A stretch of 18,549 nt of DNA from an uncultured Oscillospiraceae bacterium. GTDB lineage: Bacteria; Bacillota; Clostridia; Oscillospirales; Oscillospiraceae. Under the pieces are notes generated by a model. The model was not told the DNA's origin. It saw nothing but the letters and a program-made list of their open reading frames with translations, and searched no databases. The stretch covers positions 1 to 18,549 of the forward strand of contig CAAEDD010000005.1 of NCBI GenBank assembly GCA_900754515.1, read 5' to 3'. A program made the position numbers and the translations under genes. Positions 1 to 7,420 of this stretch are shown in pieces. How positions within the stretch are numbered: the first letter of the stretch is position 1; each line of letters starts with the position of its first letter.

Positions 1-174
1 CTACGTCTGGACGAGATAAACGCTGAAGGCATCTAAGCGTGAAACTCCCCCTAAGATAAGATCTCCCATCCGAAAGGAGTAAGGGTCGAAGAAGACTACT
101 TCGTTGATAGGCCAGCGGTGTACGCACAGTAATGTGTTCAGCCTACTGGTACTAATAACCCGAGGGCTTGACCT
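1..174 (+). rRNA. 23S ribosomal RNA, 3' end (partial)
   Basis: The first ~174 bases match the conserved 3' end of bacterial 23S rRNA. The sequence runs through the block with GGACGAGATAAACGCTGAAGGCATC-type domain VI sequence (bases 8-33), then GAAACTCCCCCTAAGATAAG, and ends near GGTACTAATAACCCGAGGGC and TTGACCT. The 5' part lies outside the window. The exact 3' end is set by pairing with the missing 5' end, so it is uncertain by a few bases. A 66-base spacer without a tRNA separates it from the 5S gene. Confidence 0.95.
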
Positions 175-241
175 ACATCTATGCAGGTTCGCAAGCCTTG
201 CTTCCTCTGTTTAGTTTTCAGGGTACAGAAAACCTTGAATA

Positions 242-358
<117 letters not shown>

Positions 359-360
359 TA

Positions 361-395
361 GAGAGACGCAATAGCGTCTCTCTTTTTTGTTTTTT
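361..395 (+). terminator. Intrinsic terminator of the rRNA operon
   Basis: A perfect 9-bp stem, GAGAGACGC (361-369) with GCGTCTCTC (374-382), closes an AATA loop and is followed by a T-rich run (383-395). It begins three bases after the 5S end, as expected for an rRNA operon terminator. Confidence 0.93.
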
Positions 396-419
396 AAGAT
401 AATAGTTCACATATTGTAC

Positions 420-448
420 TTGATTTAAACTGAAAAAATGGGTATCTT
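420..448 (+). promoter_or_regulatory. Putative promoter of the rubrerythrin gene
   Basis: A sigma-A-like pair: TTGATT (420-425), a 17-base spacer, and TATCTT (443-448). Transcription would start near 455 and leave a leader of about 35 bases carrying the GAAAGGAG ribosome binding site (472-479). No clear PerR-type operator palindrome was seen. The match is moderate and the call is an inference. Confidence 0.5.
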
Positions 449-490
449 AATGTAGCAAACCCCAATTATACGAAAGGAGTTATTATAGAC

Positions 491-1030
491 ATGGCCAACA
501 AATATGCAGGCACAAAAACTGAGAAAAATCTTTGGGAGGCTTTTGCCGGCGAGTCCCAGGCGAGAAATAAATATACCTATTTTGCATCCGTGGCAAAAAA
601 GGGAGGCTTTGAGCAGATAGCGGAGCTCTTCCAGAAGACCGCCGACAATGAGAAGGAGCACGCTAAGCTCTGGTTTAAGGAGCTGGGTGAGCTGGGTGAC
701 ACCGCTCAGAACCTTCTTCACGCTGCCGAGGGCGAGAACTATGAGTGGACCGACATGTATGACCGCATGGCCAGAGAGGCCGAGGAAGAGGGTTTTCATG
801 AGCTCGCAATGAAGTTCAGAGGCGTTGCCGCGATAGAGAAGACCCATGAGGAGCGCTACAGGGCTCTGCTCCACAATGTGGAGACTGCTCAGGTCTTTGA
901 GCGCAGCGAGGTAAAGGTCTGGGAGTGCCGTAACTGCGGCCACATAGTGGTAGGTACTAATGCTCCTGCGGTCTGCCCGGTGTGTGCCCATCCCCAGAGC
1001 TATTTTGAGCTGCGGAAAGAGAACTACTGA
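491..1030 (+). CDS. rbr: Rubrerythrin
   Basis: A 179-residue cytoplasmic non-heme iron peroxidase that reduces hydrogen peroxide using electrons from rubredoxin-type partners; it is typical of anaerobes. An N-terminal ferritin-like four-helix domain (about 1-135) carries the di-iron ligand motifs: the GES glutamate at 21, EKEH (54-57), and IEKTHE with E116 and H119. A C-terminal rubredoxin domain (about 141-179) has the Cys4 iron site C146-x2-C149 and C162-x2-C165. Length and domain order are those of classical rubrerythrin. The ATG follows AAAGGAG with a spacing of 11 bases. The gene has its own promoter and terminator and is a single-gene unit just after the rRNA operon. All key residues are present, so it should be functional. 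Confidence 0.97.
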   Translation: MANKYAGTKTEKNLWEAFAGESQARNKYTYFASVAKKGGFEQIAELFQKTADNEKEHAKLWFKELGELGDTAQNLLHAAEGENYEWTDMYDRMAREAEEEGFHELAMKFRGVAAIEKTHEERYRALLHNVETAQVFERSEVKVWECRNCGHIVVGTNAPAVCPVCAHPQSYFELRKENY

Positions 1031-1054
1031 TATCCCGTTTATTAAGAATTATTA

Positions 1055-1081
1055 AAAAGCTCCGTTTTTACGGAGCTTTTT
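1055..1081 (+). terminator. Intrinsic terminator after rubrerythrin
   Basis: A ten-base stem, AAAAGCTCCG (1055-1064) with CGGAGCTTTT (1071-1080), closes a TTTTTA loop and ends in a short T run. It starts 25 bases after the rubrerythrin stop. Because the stem itself begins with A's it could also work weakly on the other strand, but no gene there needs it. Confidence 0.85.
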
Positions 1082-1138
1082 CCTGTTCCTGGGAACCTTC
1101 TTCAAAGTACAGCGTCTCAATAGGCGAGGTGATTATTT

Positions 1139-1315
1139 ATGAAGAAGATAGTAGTAACATTGATTTGTCTTGTGATTTTAATGGGAGCAGTAGGATCATT
1201 TTTGGCCGGGAGAAACTTTGAGCCCGTGCTTGCAGGTGGAGATAAATCTTCTGTAGAAACATCATTTGTAGAGCCTGTTGCTTCGAAAACCATTCTGGGC
1301 TTCTACATAGAGTGA
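1139..1315 (+). CDS. Small exported protein, probably cut short by a frameshift
   Basis: This 58-codon reading frame starts at an ATG preceded by GCGAGGTG (1124-1131). The product begins MKKIVVTLICLVILMGAVGS: a short basic start and a hydrophobic stretch (about 4-23) typical of a signal peptide or single membrane anchor. A polar tail follows. I do not recognise the family. The stop at 1313-1315 looks accidental. If one base (T1313) is skipped, reading continues from 1314 to a stop at 1419-1421 (35 more residues), only 8 bases before a strong terminator. The intact protein would then be about 93 residues. This fits a recent single-base insertion (pseudogene), a sequencing error, or, less likely, programmed frameshifting. 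It sits between terminators and is therefore its own transcription unit. No clear promoter was seen. Confidence 0.5.
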   Translation: MKKIVVTLICLVILMGAVGSFLAGRNFEPVLAGGDKSSVETSFVEPVASKTILGFYIE

Positions 1316-1428
1316 ATTGCCCAGAACATATGTTGATTATGGTCGAAAAACTGTTTTAACATTTGATGAAAGTTTATGTATTTTACTGGATATGCAGGCA
1401 ACACGAAATGAATATAGATGAATTGTGA

Positions 1429-1470
1429 GACCCCGGACAGCACGTAAAAGTTTGTCCGGGGTCTTTTTTT
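1429..1470 (+). terminator. Strong intrinsic terminator
   Basis: A perfect 11-bp stem, GACCCCGGACA (1429-1439) with TGTCCGGGGTC (1453-1463), closes a 13-base loop and is followed by seven T's (1464-1470). Its T run is on the + strand, so it ends the small exported-protein gene. On the - strand the same hairpin lies 18 bases past the last gene of the long operon but has no T tract, so it would only be a weak or accessory stop there. Confidence 0.92.
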
Positions 1471-1480
1471 CTTAATTAGT

Positions 1481-1678
1481 TTACCTATGCTTTGACGCAT
1501 ATTTAAACATCCAGATGACGATAAGTACCAGGGCCAAAATCACAAATAGCCCAAGAAGGGCGTTAAAGGCCCCGCTTACCAGACTGACCACACCGGAGAT
1601 CAGCTTTATAAGCAGCACCGCCAGGGCGATAACAATGCCCAGAGCGGCAATGAGCAGTACCAGTTTTCCGCTTTTCAT
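1481..1678 (-). CDS. Small two-segment membrane protein
   Basis: A 65-residue, very hydrophobic protein. Residues about 5-25 (KLVLLIAALGIVIALAVLL) and about 38-58 form two predicted membrane segments joined by a short glycine/serine stretch, and it ends in a basic KYASKHR tail. The ATG has a good ribosome binding site, AAGGAG, 7 bases upstream. It is the last gene of the long leftward operon, 46 bases after the rluD-type gene. I do not recognise a family. The basic C-terminus suggests cytoplasmic ends by the positive-inside rule. Expression is plausible from the ribosome binding site and operon position; the function is unknown. Confidence 0.7.
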   Translation of the reverse strand: MKSGKLVLLIAALGIVIALAVLLIKLISGVVSLVSGAFNALLGLFVILALVLIVIWMFKYASKHR

Positions 1679-1724
1679 ATATATTTCTCCTTACTTAGTC
1701 GGACTTGAGGGGGAAATCTGCACG

Positions 1725-2645
1725 CTATATCTGAGGTCCCAGCCGGGTCAGGACAGCGGTAAAGTAATCGGGCAGGGGCGTCTCCAACTCCATCTCCTCC
1801 CCGCTGCGGGGATGGACAAAGCGCAGCCGCCGGGCGTGGAGGCATTGGCCCTCCAAACCCTTGTCCGGGGAGGGGGCCCCGTATGTAAAATCCCCCAGCA
1901 AAGGATGGCCTATGCTGGCCATATGTACCCGTATCTGATGGGTGCGTCCGGTTTCCAGACGGCAAAGAATATGAGAGTAACCATGATAAGAAGCCAGAAG
2001 CTGCCAATGAGTGACGGCAGGCTTCGAATTCCTGTCGGTCACGGCCATGCGCTTCCTGTCTACGGGGTGCCTGCCAATGGAGCGATTAACGGTGCCGCCG
2101 TCAGTTTTGAAGTTGCCGCGTACTATGGCTTCATACTCCCGGCAGAGGCTGTGATCTGAAAGCTGAGCAGACAGGCCCTGGTGGGCAAAATCGTTTTTCG
2201 CAACGATTATCAGGCCGGAGGTATCCTTATCAATGCGGTGAACAATACCCGGTCTGCGCTGCCCACCAATACCGGATAGACTGTCTCCACAGTGATAGAG
2301 CAAGGCATTTACCAGAGTGCAGTCAGGGTGTCCCGGAGCCGGGTGTACCACCAGTCCCCGCTGCTTGTTGACCACGATCAGATCATCGTCCTCGTAGACG
2401 ATGTCCAGTGGAATGTCCTGAGGCTCCAAGGGCAGCTCCGCCGTATCCGGCAGGAGAATGTCATAGCTTTCCCCGGCGGTACAGCGAAAATTCTTTTTAA
2501 GGGCTTTTCCGTCCAAGGTGACGGCGCCCTGTTCCAGAAGCTTTTGAATCTGACTGCGGCTGAAGCCATCCAGATTGCGGGAGAGGAGAGCGTCGATGCG
2601 CTCGCCGCTCTCCTCTGCTTTAACATTGATAAAAATGTCATCCAT
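1725..2645 (-). CDS. rluD: RluA/RluD-family pseudouridine synthase
   Basis: A 306-residue cytoplasmic enzyme that converts uridine to pseudouridine, most likely in 23S rRNA. An S4-like RNA-binding domain lies at about 14-75 (RIDALLSRNLDGFSRSQIQKLL) and the catalytic domain at about 85-300. The catalytic motif HRIDKDTSGL has its aspartate at residue 139. GRTHQIRVHMASIGHPLLGD (about 232-251) is the second conserved block. Length fits the family. It lies 8 bases after lspA, the position of ylyB in Bacillus subtilis. No clear ribosome binding site precedes the ATG (AAGTAAAACAACCTATG), which suggests coupling to lspA translation. The family is certain. The exact target uridines, and so the rluD symbol, are by analogy. 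Confidence 0.93.
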   Translation of the reverse strand: MDDIFINVKAEESGERIDALLSRNLDGFSRSQIQKLLEQGAVTLDGKALKKNFRCTAGESYDILLPDTAELPLEPQDIPLDIVYEDDDLIVVNKQRGLVVHPAPGHPDCTLVNALLYHCGDSLSGIGGQRRPGIVHRIDKDTSGLIIVAKNDFAHQGLSAQLSDHSLCREYEAIVRGNFKTDGGTVNRSIGRHPVDRKRMAVTDRNSKPAVTHWQLLASYHGYSHILCRLETGRTHQIRVHMASIGHPLLGDFTYGAPSPDKGLEGQCLHARRLRFVHPRSGEEMELETPLPDYFTAVLTRLGPQI

Positions 2646-2653
2646 AGGTTGTT

Positions 2654-3760
2654 TTACTTAAATTCGTTGAGTATATCGTCCAGATTAAATTCGCTGTCGG
2701 ATGAGGTTTCGGGCTTGGTCTGAGGCCGGGGGGCCGCCTGAGGTGCAGGCTGCTGTGGCACGGACTGAGGTTGCTGGGAGGCCTGCGAATAACTGGGCTG
2801 GGCGGGGCGCACAGAACCCTGCTGGGCAGGACGCTGCACCGGAGGACGATAGCCTCCCGCCTGCTGCTGGGGGGAGGCGGGACGAGCCTGACTTACCGGA
2901 CGGGCCTGGCCCTGACTCGGCTGAGTGCTCTGAGTACCCATGGCTCTGGCAGCATAACTGCCGTTACGCTTGGCATCCACTCTGGCGTTAGCTTTCTCCC
3001 ATTCAGCAAAGGGGTCGCTGTTTCTGGAAGGAGCGGCACTTCTGGCCGGAGCGCCCTGGCTCCTGTCTGCGGATCTGGCAGAGGTCCCGGGCCGGCTTCC
3101 GGCCGGAGCCGCCGGGCGGCTTGGACGCTGCTTGGCCTTGTATTCCTCATATTCATCTTCAAACTTTGCCTTCTTCCCGCGACGAGGCCTTTCCTCTTCA
3201 TCATCCTCATCACTACGGCGGAAACGGGACAGCAGACCGGAACGGCGAGGCTTGTCTTCTTCCTCTTCATCTTCCTCGTCTTCATCCTCGTCATCGTCAT
3301 ATTCATCCACAGTGGAATCTTTTTCAAAGAGGATAGATATGGCAAAAATAATGGCAAAAACGGTGATAAAGATATCCGCAACATTAAAGATGGCAAAGTT
3401 AAAAAGCTCAACCTTGAACATGTCCACCACATAACCGTAAATTACCCGGTCAATGCAGTTGGCAAAGCCGCCGGCGGCCACCATCACAAGGCTCCAGCGG
3501 GCCACGCGACCATTTATAAAGTTGGTGGCCAGAGCAATAATAACGGCAAGGCAAAATACCACAGTAACTATGATAAAGCCTATGCGGGCATTACCGCCGC
3601 TTAGGATTCCAAAGGCCGCTCCATAGTTGGGTACATTTACAAGACTTATAACGCCGGGTATCAGGCTGACCACATCATAGCCCAAGAGGTTGTTGGTGAC
3701 CCAGAACTTCACGGCCTGGTCAAAAATAACGACCAGCAAAGCAACTATAGAATAAAGCAT
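2654..3760 (-). CDS. lspA: Lipoprotein signal peptidase II with long disordered C-terminal tail
   Basis: An integral membrane aspartic protease that removes signal peptides from diacylglyceryl-modified prolipoproteins. The standard part is residues 1-147, with four hydrophobic segments. It has the conserved D14-Q, N45-Y-G-A-A-F-G, the catalytic D104 in NCIDR and the catalytic D129 in FNVADI. The family is usually about 150-170 residues; this protein has 368. Residues about 151-170 are almost all D/E, followed by arginine-rich blocks (RRSGLLSRFRR), then about 150 residues rich in P, Q, A, S and R. The protein ends in SEFNLDDILNEFK. The tail should lie in the cytoplasm and be unstructured. A good ribosome binding site (AGGAG, 6 bases before the ATG) supports the start. 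It lies between ileS and rluD, as in Bacillus. The tail's role is unknown. Confidence 0.95.
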   Translation of the reverse strand: MLYSIVALLVVIFDQAVKFWVTNNLLGYDVVSLIPGVISLVNVPNYGAAFGILSGGNARIGFIIVTVVFCLAVIIALATNFINGRVARWSLVMVAAGGFANCIDRVIYGYVVDMFKVELFNFAIFNVADIFITVFAIIFAISILFEKDSTVDEYDDDEDEDEEDEEEEDKPRRSGLLSRFRRSDEDDEEERPRRGKKAKFEDEYEEYKAKQRPSRPAAPAGSRPGTSARSADRSQGAPARSAAPSRNSDPFAEWEKANARVDAKRNGSYAARAMGTQSTQPSQGQARPVSQARPASPQQQAGGYRPPVQRPAQQGSVRPAQPSYSQASQQPQSVPQQPAPQAAPRPQTKPETSSDSEFNLDDILNEFK

Positions 3761-3780
3761 AAGTTTCTCCTATCTATCTG

Positions 3781-3826
3781 CCGGCGAACGAGCGCCGGTA
3801 TTTTGCTGCCGCCAAGGAGAGGCGGC
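3781..3826 (-). repeat. Two tandem hairpins between ileS and lspA
   Basis: Two perfect 6-bp GC stems lie in the 85-base gap: CCGGCG (3781-3786) with CGCCGG (3793-3798), and GCCGCC (3808-3813) with GGCGGC (3821-3826). Loops are 6 and 7 bases. On the transcribed strand neither stem is followed by T's, so they are not ordinary terminators. They may protect or delimit processed mRNA segments. Confidence 0.6.
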
Positions 3827-3845
3827 GTCTTTACTTGGCTTGAGC

Positions 3846-6647
3846 TCAGAGTCTGGAGAGCACCTGAGCGCAGCGGGGGCAAAGACCGGTTTCCGGCTGA
3901 GCCTGAGTGGAGTGCATCCAGCAGCGGGGGCACTTGGTGCCGGGAGCTTCCTTAACGGAGATGCGCAGACCGGGATTGTTGCTGCCCTCACCGGTTACGG
4001 CGTCGGCATCAGTATCGGCATCCTCAGTGATAAGGCAGGAGGAGACAATGAACAACTCGGAGAGGTTCATGTCGGAAATGGCTTCCACGGCTTCTTTGGC
4101 AGCTTCATCCTTAACGGTGAGGGTAACGGCAGCTTCCAGAGGCTTACCGATGCGCTTGGCACCCCGGGCGGCCTCCAAAACGCCGTTCACATCGTCTCTG
4201 ACGGAGATAAGGGTATCCCATTTTGCAAGTTCATCAGAGGAAAGAGCATAGGCCTCAAAGGGCTTGTTCATGGTGTTGAAAACCACGTTACGGGGATCGT
4301 CGTCTTTACGATGGGGCATGACCTGCCAAATCTCATCGCAGGTGAAGGCCAGAATGGGAGCGAACATTTTGGTCATGCTGTCAAGGATGAGGTAGAGAGC
4401 AGTCTGGGCGCTGCGGCGCTTGAGGCCATTGGGTTCTTCACAGTAAAGTCTGTCCTTAATGATATCCAGGTAGAAACTGCTAAGCTCAACCACGCAGAAG
4501 TCGTTGATGGCGTGGGAGACCACATGGAACTCATAGTCCTTATATGCCTCTTCAACCTTTTCTATAAGCTCATTGAGCTTGGTGATGGCCCAGCGGTCCA
4601 GAGGCAGCATATCCTCCGGGGAGACCAGCTGGTTGGGATCAAAGCCGTTAAGATTGCCCAGGCAGTAGCGGGCGGTGTTGCGGAATTTCAGGTAGTTTTG
4701 GCTCAGGTGTTTGAAGATATCTCTGGAGCAGCGCACGTCCACGTGGTAGTCGGCGGAACCGGCCCAAAGGCGGACGATGTCGGCGCCGAATTCCTTTATC
4801 ATGTCCGCCGGGTCAACGCCGTTGCCCAGGGACTTGTGCATGGCACGGCCCTCGCCGTCCACGGTCCAGCCGTGGGTAAGACACTCTTTGTAGGGGGCGC
4901 CTTTGCCAAGAGCGCCGACGGCTACCAACAGAGAGGACTGGAACCAGCCGCGGTACTGGTCTCCGCCTTCCATGTACATATCCGCAGGCCAGAATCCCTG
5001 ATCCCGGAGCATGGCGGCGTAGTGGGTGGAACCGGAGTCGAACCAGCCGTCCAGGGTGTCGGTCTCCTTGAAGAAGTGGGTGCCGCCGCAGTGGGGGCAC
5101 TTGAAGCCTTGGGGCAGAAGCTCTGCTGCATCCATCTCAAACCAGGCGTTGCTGCCTTTCTCTTCGAAGATGGCGGCTACTGACTCTATGCTCTCGTCGG
5201 TGCAGACGGGCTTTTTGCAGTCCTCGCAGTAGAATACGGGGATAGGCAGACCCCAGCGGCGCTGACGGGAGATGCACCAGTCGGCCCGCTCACGGATCAT
5301 GGCGGCCATTCTGTCCTTGCCCCAGGCGGGGAGCCAGCGCACGTTCTCGCAGGCCTGGATGGCCTCGTCCTTGAAGGAGTCCACAGAGCAGAACCACTGG
5401 GGAGTGGCTCTGAAGATAATGGGGCTCTTGCAGCGCCAGCAGTGGGGGTAGCTGTGGATAATATCCTCGGAGGCAAAGAGCATGCCGCTCTCTTTCATGT
5501 CCTTGAGGATGACGGGGTTGGATTCCTCGGTAGTCATACCGGCGTACTTGCCGGCGTAGTCGGTGTGGCGGCCCTGGTCGTCCACGGGGACCACCATCTC
5601 CATGCCGTAGCGCATGCAGGTGAGATAGTCGTCGGCGCCGAAGCCGGGGGCGGTGTGGACGCAGCCGGTACCGGAGTCCATGGTGACGTAGTCGGCCAGC
5701 AGCAGACGGGAAGTCTTGTCCAGGAAGGGGTGCTGGGCCAGCATGTTCTCGTAGAAAGAGCCGGGGTGGCTCTCCACTATCTCGTAGCTGTCAAAGCCGC
5801 CGATGCCCATGACCTTCTCGGCCAGGGCCTCGGCCATGATGTACATCTCCCCGTTGGGGGCCTTCACCACGGCGTAGAGCTCGTCGGGGTGCAGGGCAAT
5901 GGCCAGGTTGCCGGGCAGGGTCCAGATGGTGGTGGTCCAGATGAGGAAGTAGAGCTTGCTCAGATCCAAATGGCTGAGTTTGCCCAGATCGTCCTTCATG
6001 GGGAATTTCACATATACGGTGGTGCAGGGATCGTCCTGATATTCTATCTCGGCCTCGGCCAGGGCGGTCTCGTCCTTGGCGCACCAGTACACGGGCTTGA
6101 GGCCCTTGTAGATGTGGCCGTTTTTATACATCATGCCGAAGATGCGCACCTCGTCCGCCTCAAAGCCCTTGCTCATGGTGCGGTAGGGGTGCTCCCAGTC
6201 GCCGATGACGCCCAGGCGCTTGAAGCTCTCCATCTGCAAGCCCACATACTTTTCCGCATAAGCCTGGCAGGCGGAGCGGAAGTCCGCCACGCTCATGGCC
6301 TTGTGGTTGAGCTTCTGCTCTTTTATGATGGCGGACTCAATGGGCATGCCGTGGTTGTCCCAGCCGGGGATGTAGGGGGTGTAGTAGCCCCGCATGGCCT
6401 TGGAGCGGGTGATGAAGTCCTTGATGGACTTGTTCATGGCGGTGCCCATGTGGATGTTGCCGTTGGAGAAGGGAGGGCCGTCGTGGAGGTTGAAGCGGGG
6501 CTTGCCCTCGTTCTTTTTCAGCAGCTCATTGTAAAGGTCCATTTCCTGCCAGCGTCTGAGCATCTCGGGCTCCCGGGCGGGCAGGCCTGCGCGCATGGGG
6601 AAATCGGTTTTGGGCAGATTCAGACTGGCGTTGTAATCCTGTGACAT
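3846..6647 (-). CDS. ileS: Isoleucyl-tRNA synthetase
   Basis: A 933-residue class I aminoacyl-tRNA synthetase that charges tRNA-Ile. It shows the ATP-binding HIGH-type motif as HMGT (66-69) within PFSNGNIHMGTAMNKSIKD, the editing domain with IWTTTIWTLPGN, a KMSKS-type loop written AMHKSLGNG (from 602), the DGWFDSGSTHYA block, and a C-terminal zinc finger C906-x2-C909 and C923-x2-C926. I chose the ATG at 6647 because AGGAG lies 9 bases upstream and the protein then begins MSQDYNASLNLPKTDFPMRA, as is usual. An in-frame start 14 codons earlier has no such site. It sits between divIVA and lspA, the Bacillus order. No T-box leader is visible in the 103-base gap upstream, so it probably depends on operon transcription. 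Confidence 0.98.
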   Translation of the reverse strand: MSQDYNASLNLPKTDFPMRAGLPAREPEMLRRWQEMDLYNELLKKNEGKPRFNLHDGPPFSNGNIHMGTAMNKSIKDFITRSKAMRGYYTPYIPGWDNHGMPIESAIIKEQKLNHKAMSVADFRSACQAYAEKYVGLQMESFKRLGVIGDWEHPYRTMSKGFEADEVRIFGMMYKNGHIYKGLKPVYWCAKDETALAEAEIEYQDDPCTTVYVKFPMKDDLGKLSHLDLSKLYFLIWTTTIWTLPGNLAIALHPDELYAVVKAPNGEMYIMAEALAEKVMGIGGFDSYEIVESHPGSFYENMLAQHPFLDKTSRLLLADYVTMDSGTGCVHTAPGFGADDYLTCMRYGMEMVVPVDDQGRHTDYAGKYAGMTTEESNPVILKDMKESGMLFASEDIIHSYPHCWRCKSPIIFRATPQWFCSVDSFKDEAIQACENVRWLPAWGKDRMAAMIRERADWCISRQRRWGLPIPVFYCEDCKKPVCTDESIESVAAIFEEKGSNAWFEMDAAELLPQGFKCPHCGGTHFFKETDTLDGWFDSGSTHYAAMLRDQGFWPADMYMEGGDQYRGWFQSSLLVAVGALGKGAPYKECLTHGWTVDGEGRAMHKSLGNGVDPADMIKEFGADIVRLWAGSADYHVDVRCSRDIFKHLSQNYLKFRNTARYCLGNLNGFDPNQLVSPEDMLPLDRWAITKLNELIEKVEEAYKDYEFHVVSHAINDFCVVELSSFYLDIIKDRLYCEEPNGLKRRSAQTALYLILDSMTKMFAPILAFTCDEIWQVMPHRKDDDPRNVVFNTMNKPFEAYALSSDELAKWDTLISVRDDVNGVLEAARGAKRIGKPLEAAVTLTVKDEAAKEAVEAISDMNLSELFIVSSCLITEDADTDADAVTGEGSNNPGLRISVKEAPGTKCPRCWMHSTQAQPETGLCPRCAQVLSRL

Positions 6648-6682
6648 GTTTCTTTTCTCCTGTTTATCTGTATAGGTTGTTG

Positions 6683-6735
6683 CGGGCAAAGGGCCCGTTC
6701 AAATATAATGGGGCGCGCGCCGCGGCGCCCGCCCC
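6683..6735 (-). repeat. GC-rich hairpins between divIVA and ileS
   Basis: The gap before ileS holds a very GC-rich imperfect palindrome: GGGGCG (6710-6715) pairs with CGCCCC (6730-6735), and inside it GCGCC (6717-6721) pairs with GGCGC (6724-6728). A second small stem, CGGGC (6683-6687) with GCCCG (6693-6697), is next to it. In the ileS direction the large hairpin is followed by ATTATATTTG, only partly T-rich. It could be a leaky terminator, a processing site or an RNA stabiliser. Confidence 0.55.
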
Positions 6736-6750
6736 GAAGACTAGGTCTTA

Positions 6751-7392
6751 TCAGAGGGAAAAGGGCTGAGTGCTCTCAAACTTGCGGGCACGGCCCGGGG
6801 TTTCCGGCGCCTCTCTTGCGGGGGAAATGTCTATCTGTATGGAGGGGTCGGCCTGTATTCGGGAGGCGGAATTCTCAATGCTCCGCACAGCCTCATCAAC
6901 CTTGCCGGCTTCCGCCTGCTGCTGAGGGGCCTGCTTGGGGGCAACGCCGGAGGCGATGGCCTCGATATTATTGATCTGGGTAGTGCACATGTTGCGTACA
7001 GTCTCCAGGAACTTGGCGGTGGCTGCCTTGGCCTCCTCCAGGCGCTTCTCTTCGGCCTGAGCCCGCTCCTCGATGGAGCCCACGGTGGCCTTCACCTGCT
7101 TCTCTGCGTCGGCGAGCATATTGGCGGCACGGGTGCGGGCCTCGTTTTCTATCTGAACGGCCAACTTCTGGGCGGAGAGTACGGCCATATTCAGGGCCTC
7201 TTCATTGGCTCTGTATTCTTCTATCTTGTCCACCAGGACCTTCATCTTGCTCTTGAGGACGGCGTTCTCCTTCTGGGAGGCGGTGATGTCGTCGGCCAGT
7301 TCCTCCAGGAAGTCGTCCACGGAGGCCATATCATAGCCGCCTATACGGGCCTTTTCAAAAGTCTTTTCACGAATATCCTGTGCAGTGATCAT
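6751..7392 (-). CDS. divIVA: DivIVA-domain cell division/polarity protein
   Basis: A 213-residue cytoplasmic coiled-coil protein that marks negatively curved membrane at poles and division sites in Gram-positive bacteria. The N-terminal DivIVA domain is MITAQDIREKTFEKARIGGY, then D and VDDFLEEL (about 25-32). A long charged coiled coil follows to about residue 140 (KENAVLKSKMKVLVDKIEEY and onwards). The C-terminal ~65 residues are low-complexity, with Q/A-rich and acidic stretches, and end in FESTQPFSL. I chose the ATG at 7392 because AAAGGTGG lies 8 bases upstream; the GTG four codons earlier overlaps that site. It follows sepF by 28 bases, matching the Bacillus ylm cluster without ylmG and ylmH. 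Confidence 0.93.
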   Translation of the reverse strand: MITAQDIREKTFEKARIGGYDMASVDDFLEELADDITASQKENAVLKSKMKVLVDKIEEYRANEEALNMAVLSAQKLAVQIENEARTRAANMLADAEKQVKATVGSIEERAQAEEKRLEEAKAATAKFLETVRNMCTTQINNIEAIASGVAPKQAPQQQAEAGKVDEAVRSIENSASRIQADPSIQIDISPAREAPETPGRARKFESTQPFSL

Positions 7393-7420
7393 GTGCTTAT
7401 CCACCTTTCGTTGTTATGTC

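Noticed and set aside
175..241. A tRNA gene in the 23S-5S spacer
   Set aside because: The spacer is only 67 bases and has no tRNA-type arms; it shows only a short GCAGG/CCTTGC-type stem.
425..991. 188-codon - strand frame opposite rubrerythrin
   Set aside because: It is the antisense shadow of a clear rubrerythrin gene and crosses its promoter.
1429..1463. Terminator of the long leftward operon
   Set aside because: The hairpin is strong, but in the leftward direction it is followed by TCACAATTC with no T run, so it was assigned to the + strand. The true end of the leftward operon was not identified.
1303..1500. 65-codon - strand frame beyond the small membrane protein
   Set aside because: It overlaps the end of the small membrane protein, runs through the terminator hairpin, has no ribosome binding site, and lies opposite the better supported exported-protein frame.
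3840..5183. 447-codon + strand open frame opposite the 3' half of ileS
   Set aside because: Same reasoning: it overlaps a certain gene, has no recognisable domain, and its composition follows the third-position bias of ileS.
5442..6644. 400-codon + strand open frame opposite ileS
   Set aside because: It is the antisense shadow of ileS. The product is dominated by G, V, A and H, with no motif, and no ribosome binding site precedes it. Long antisense frames are common opposite GC-rich genes.
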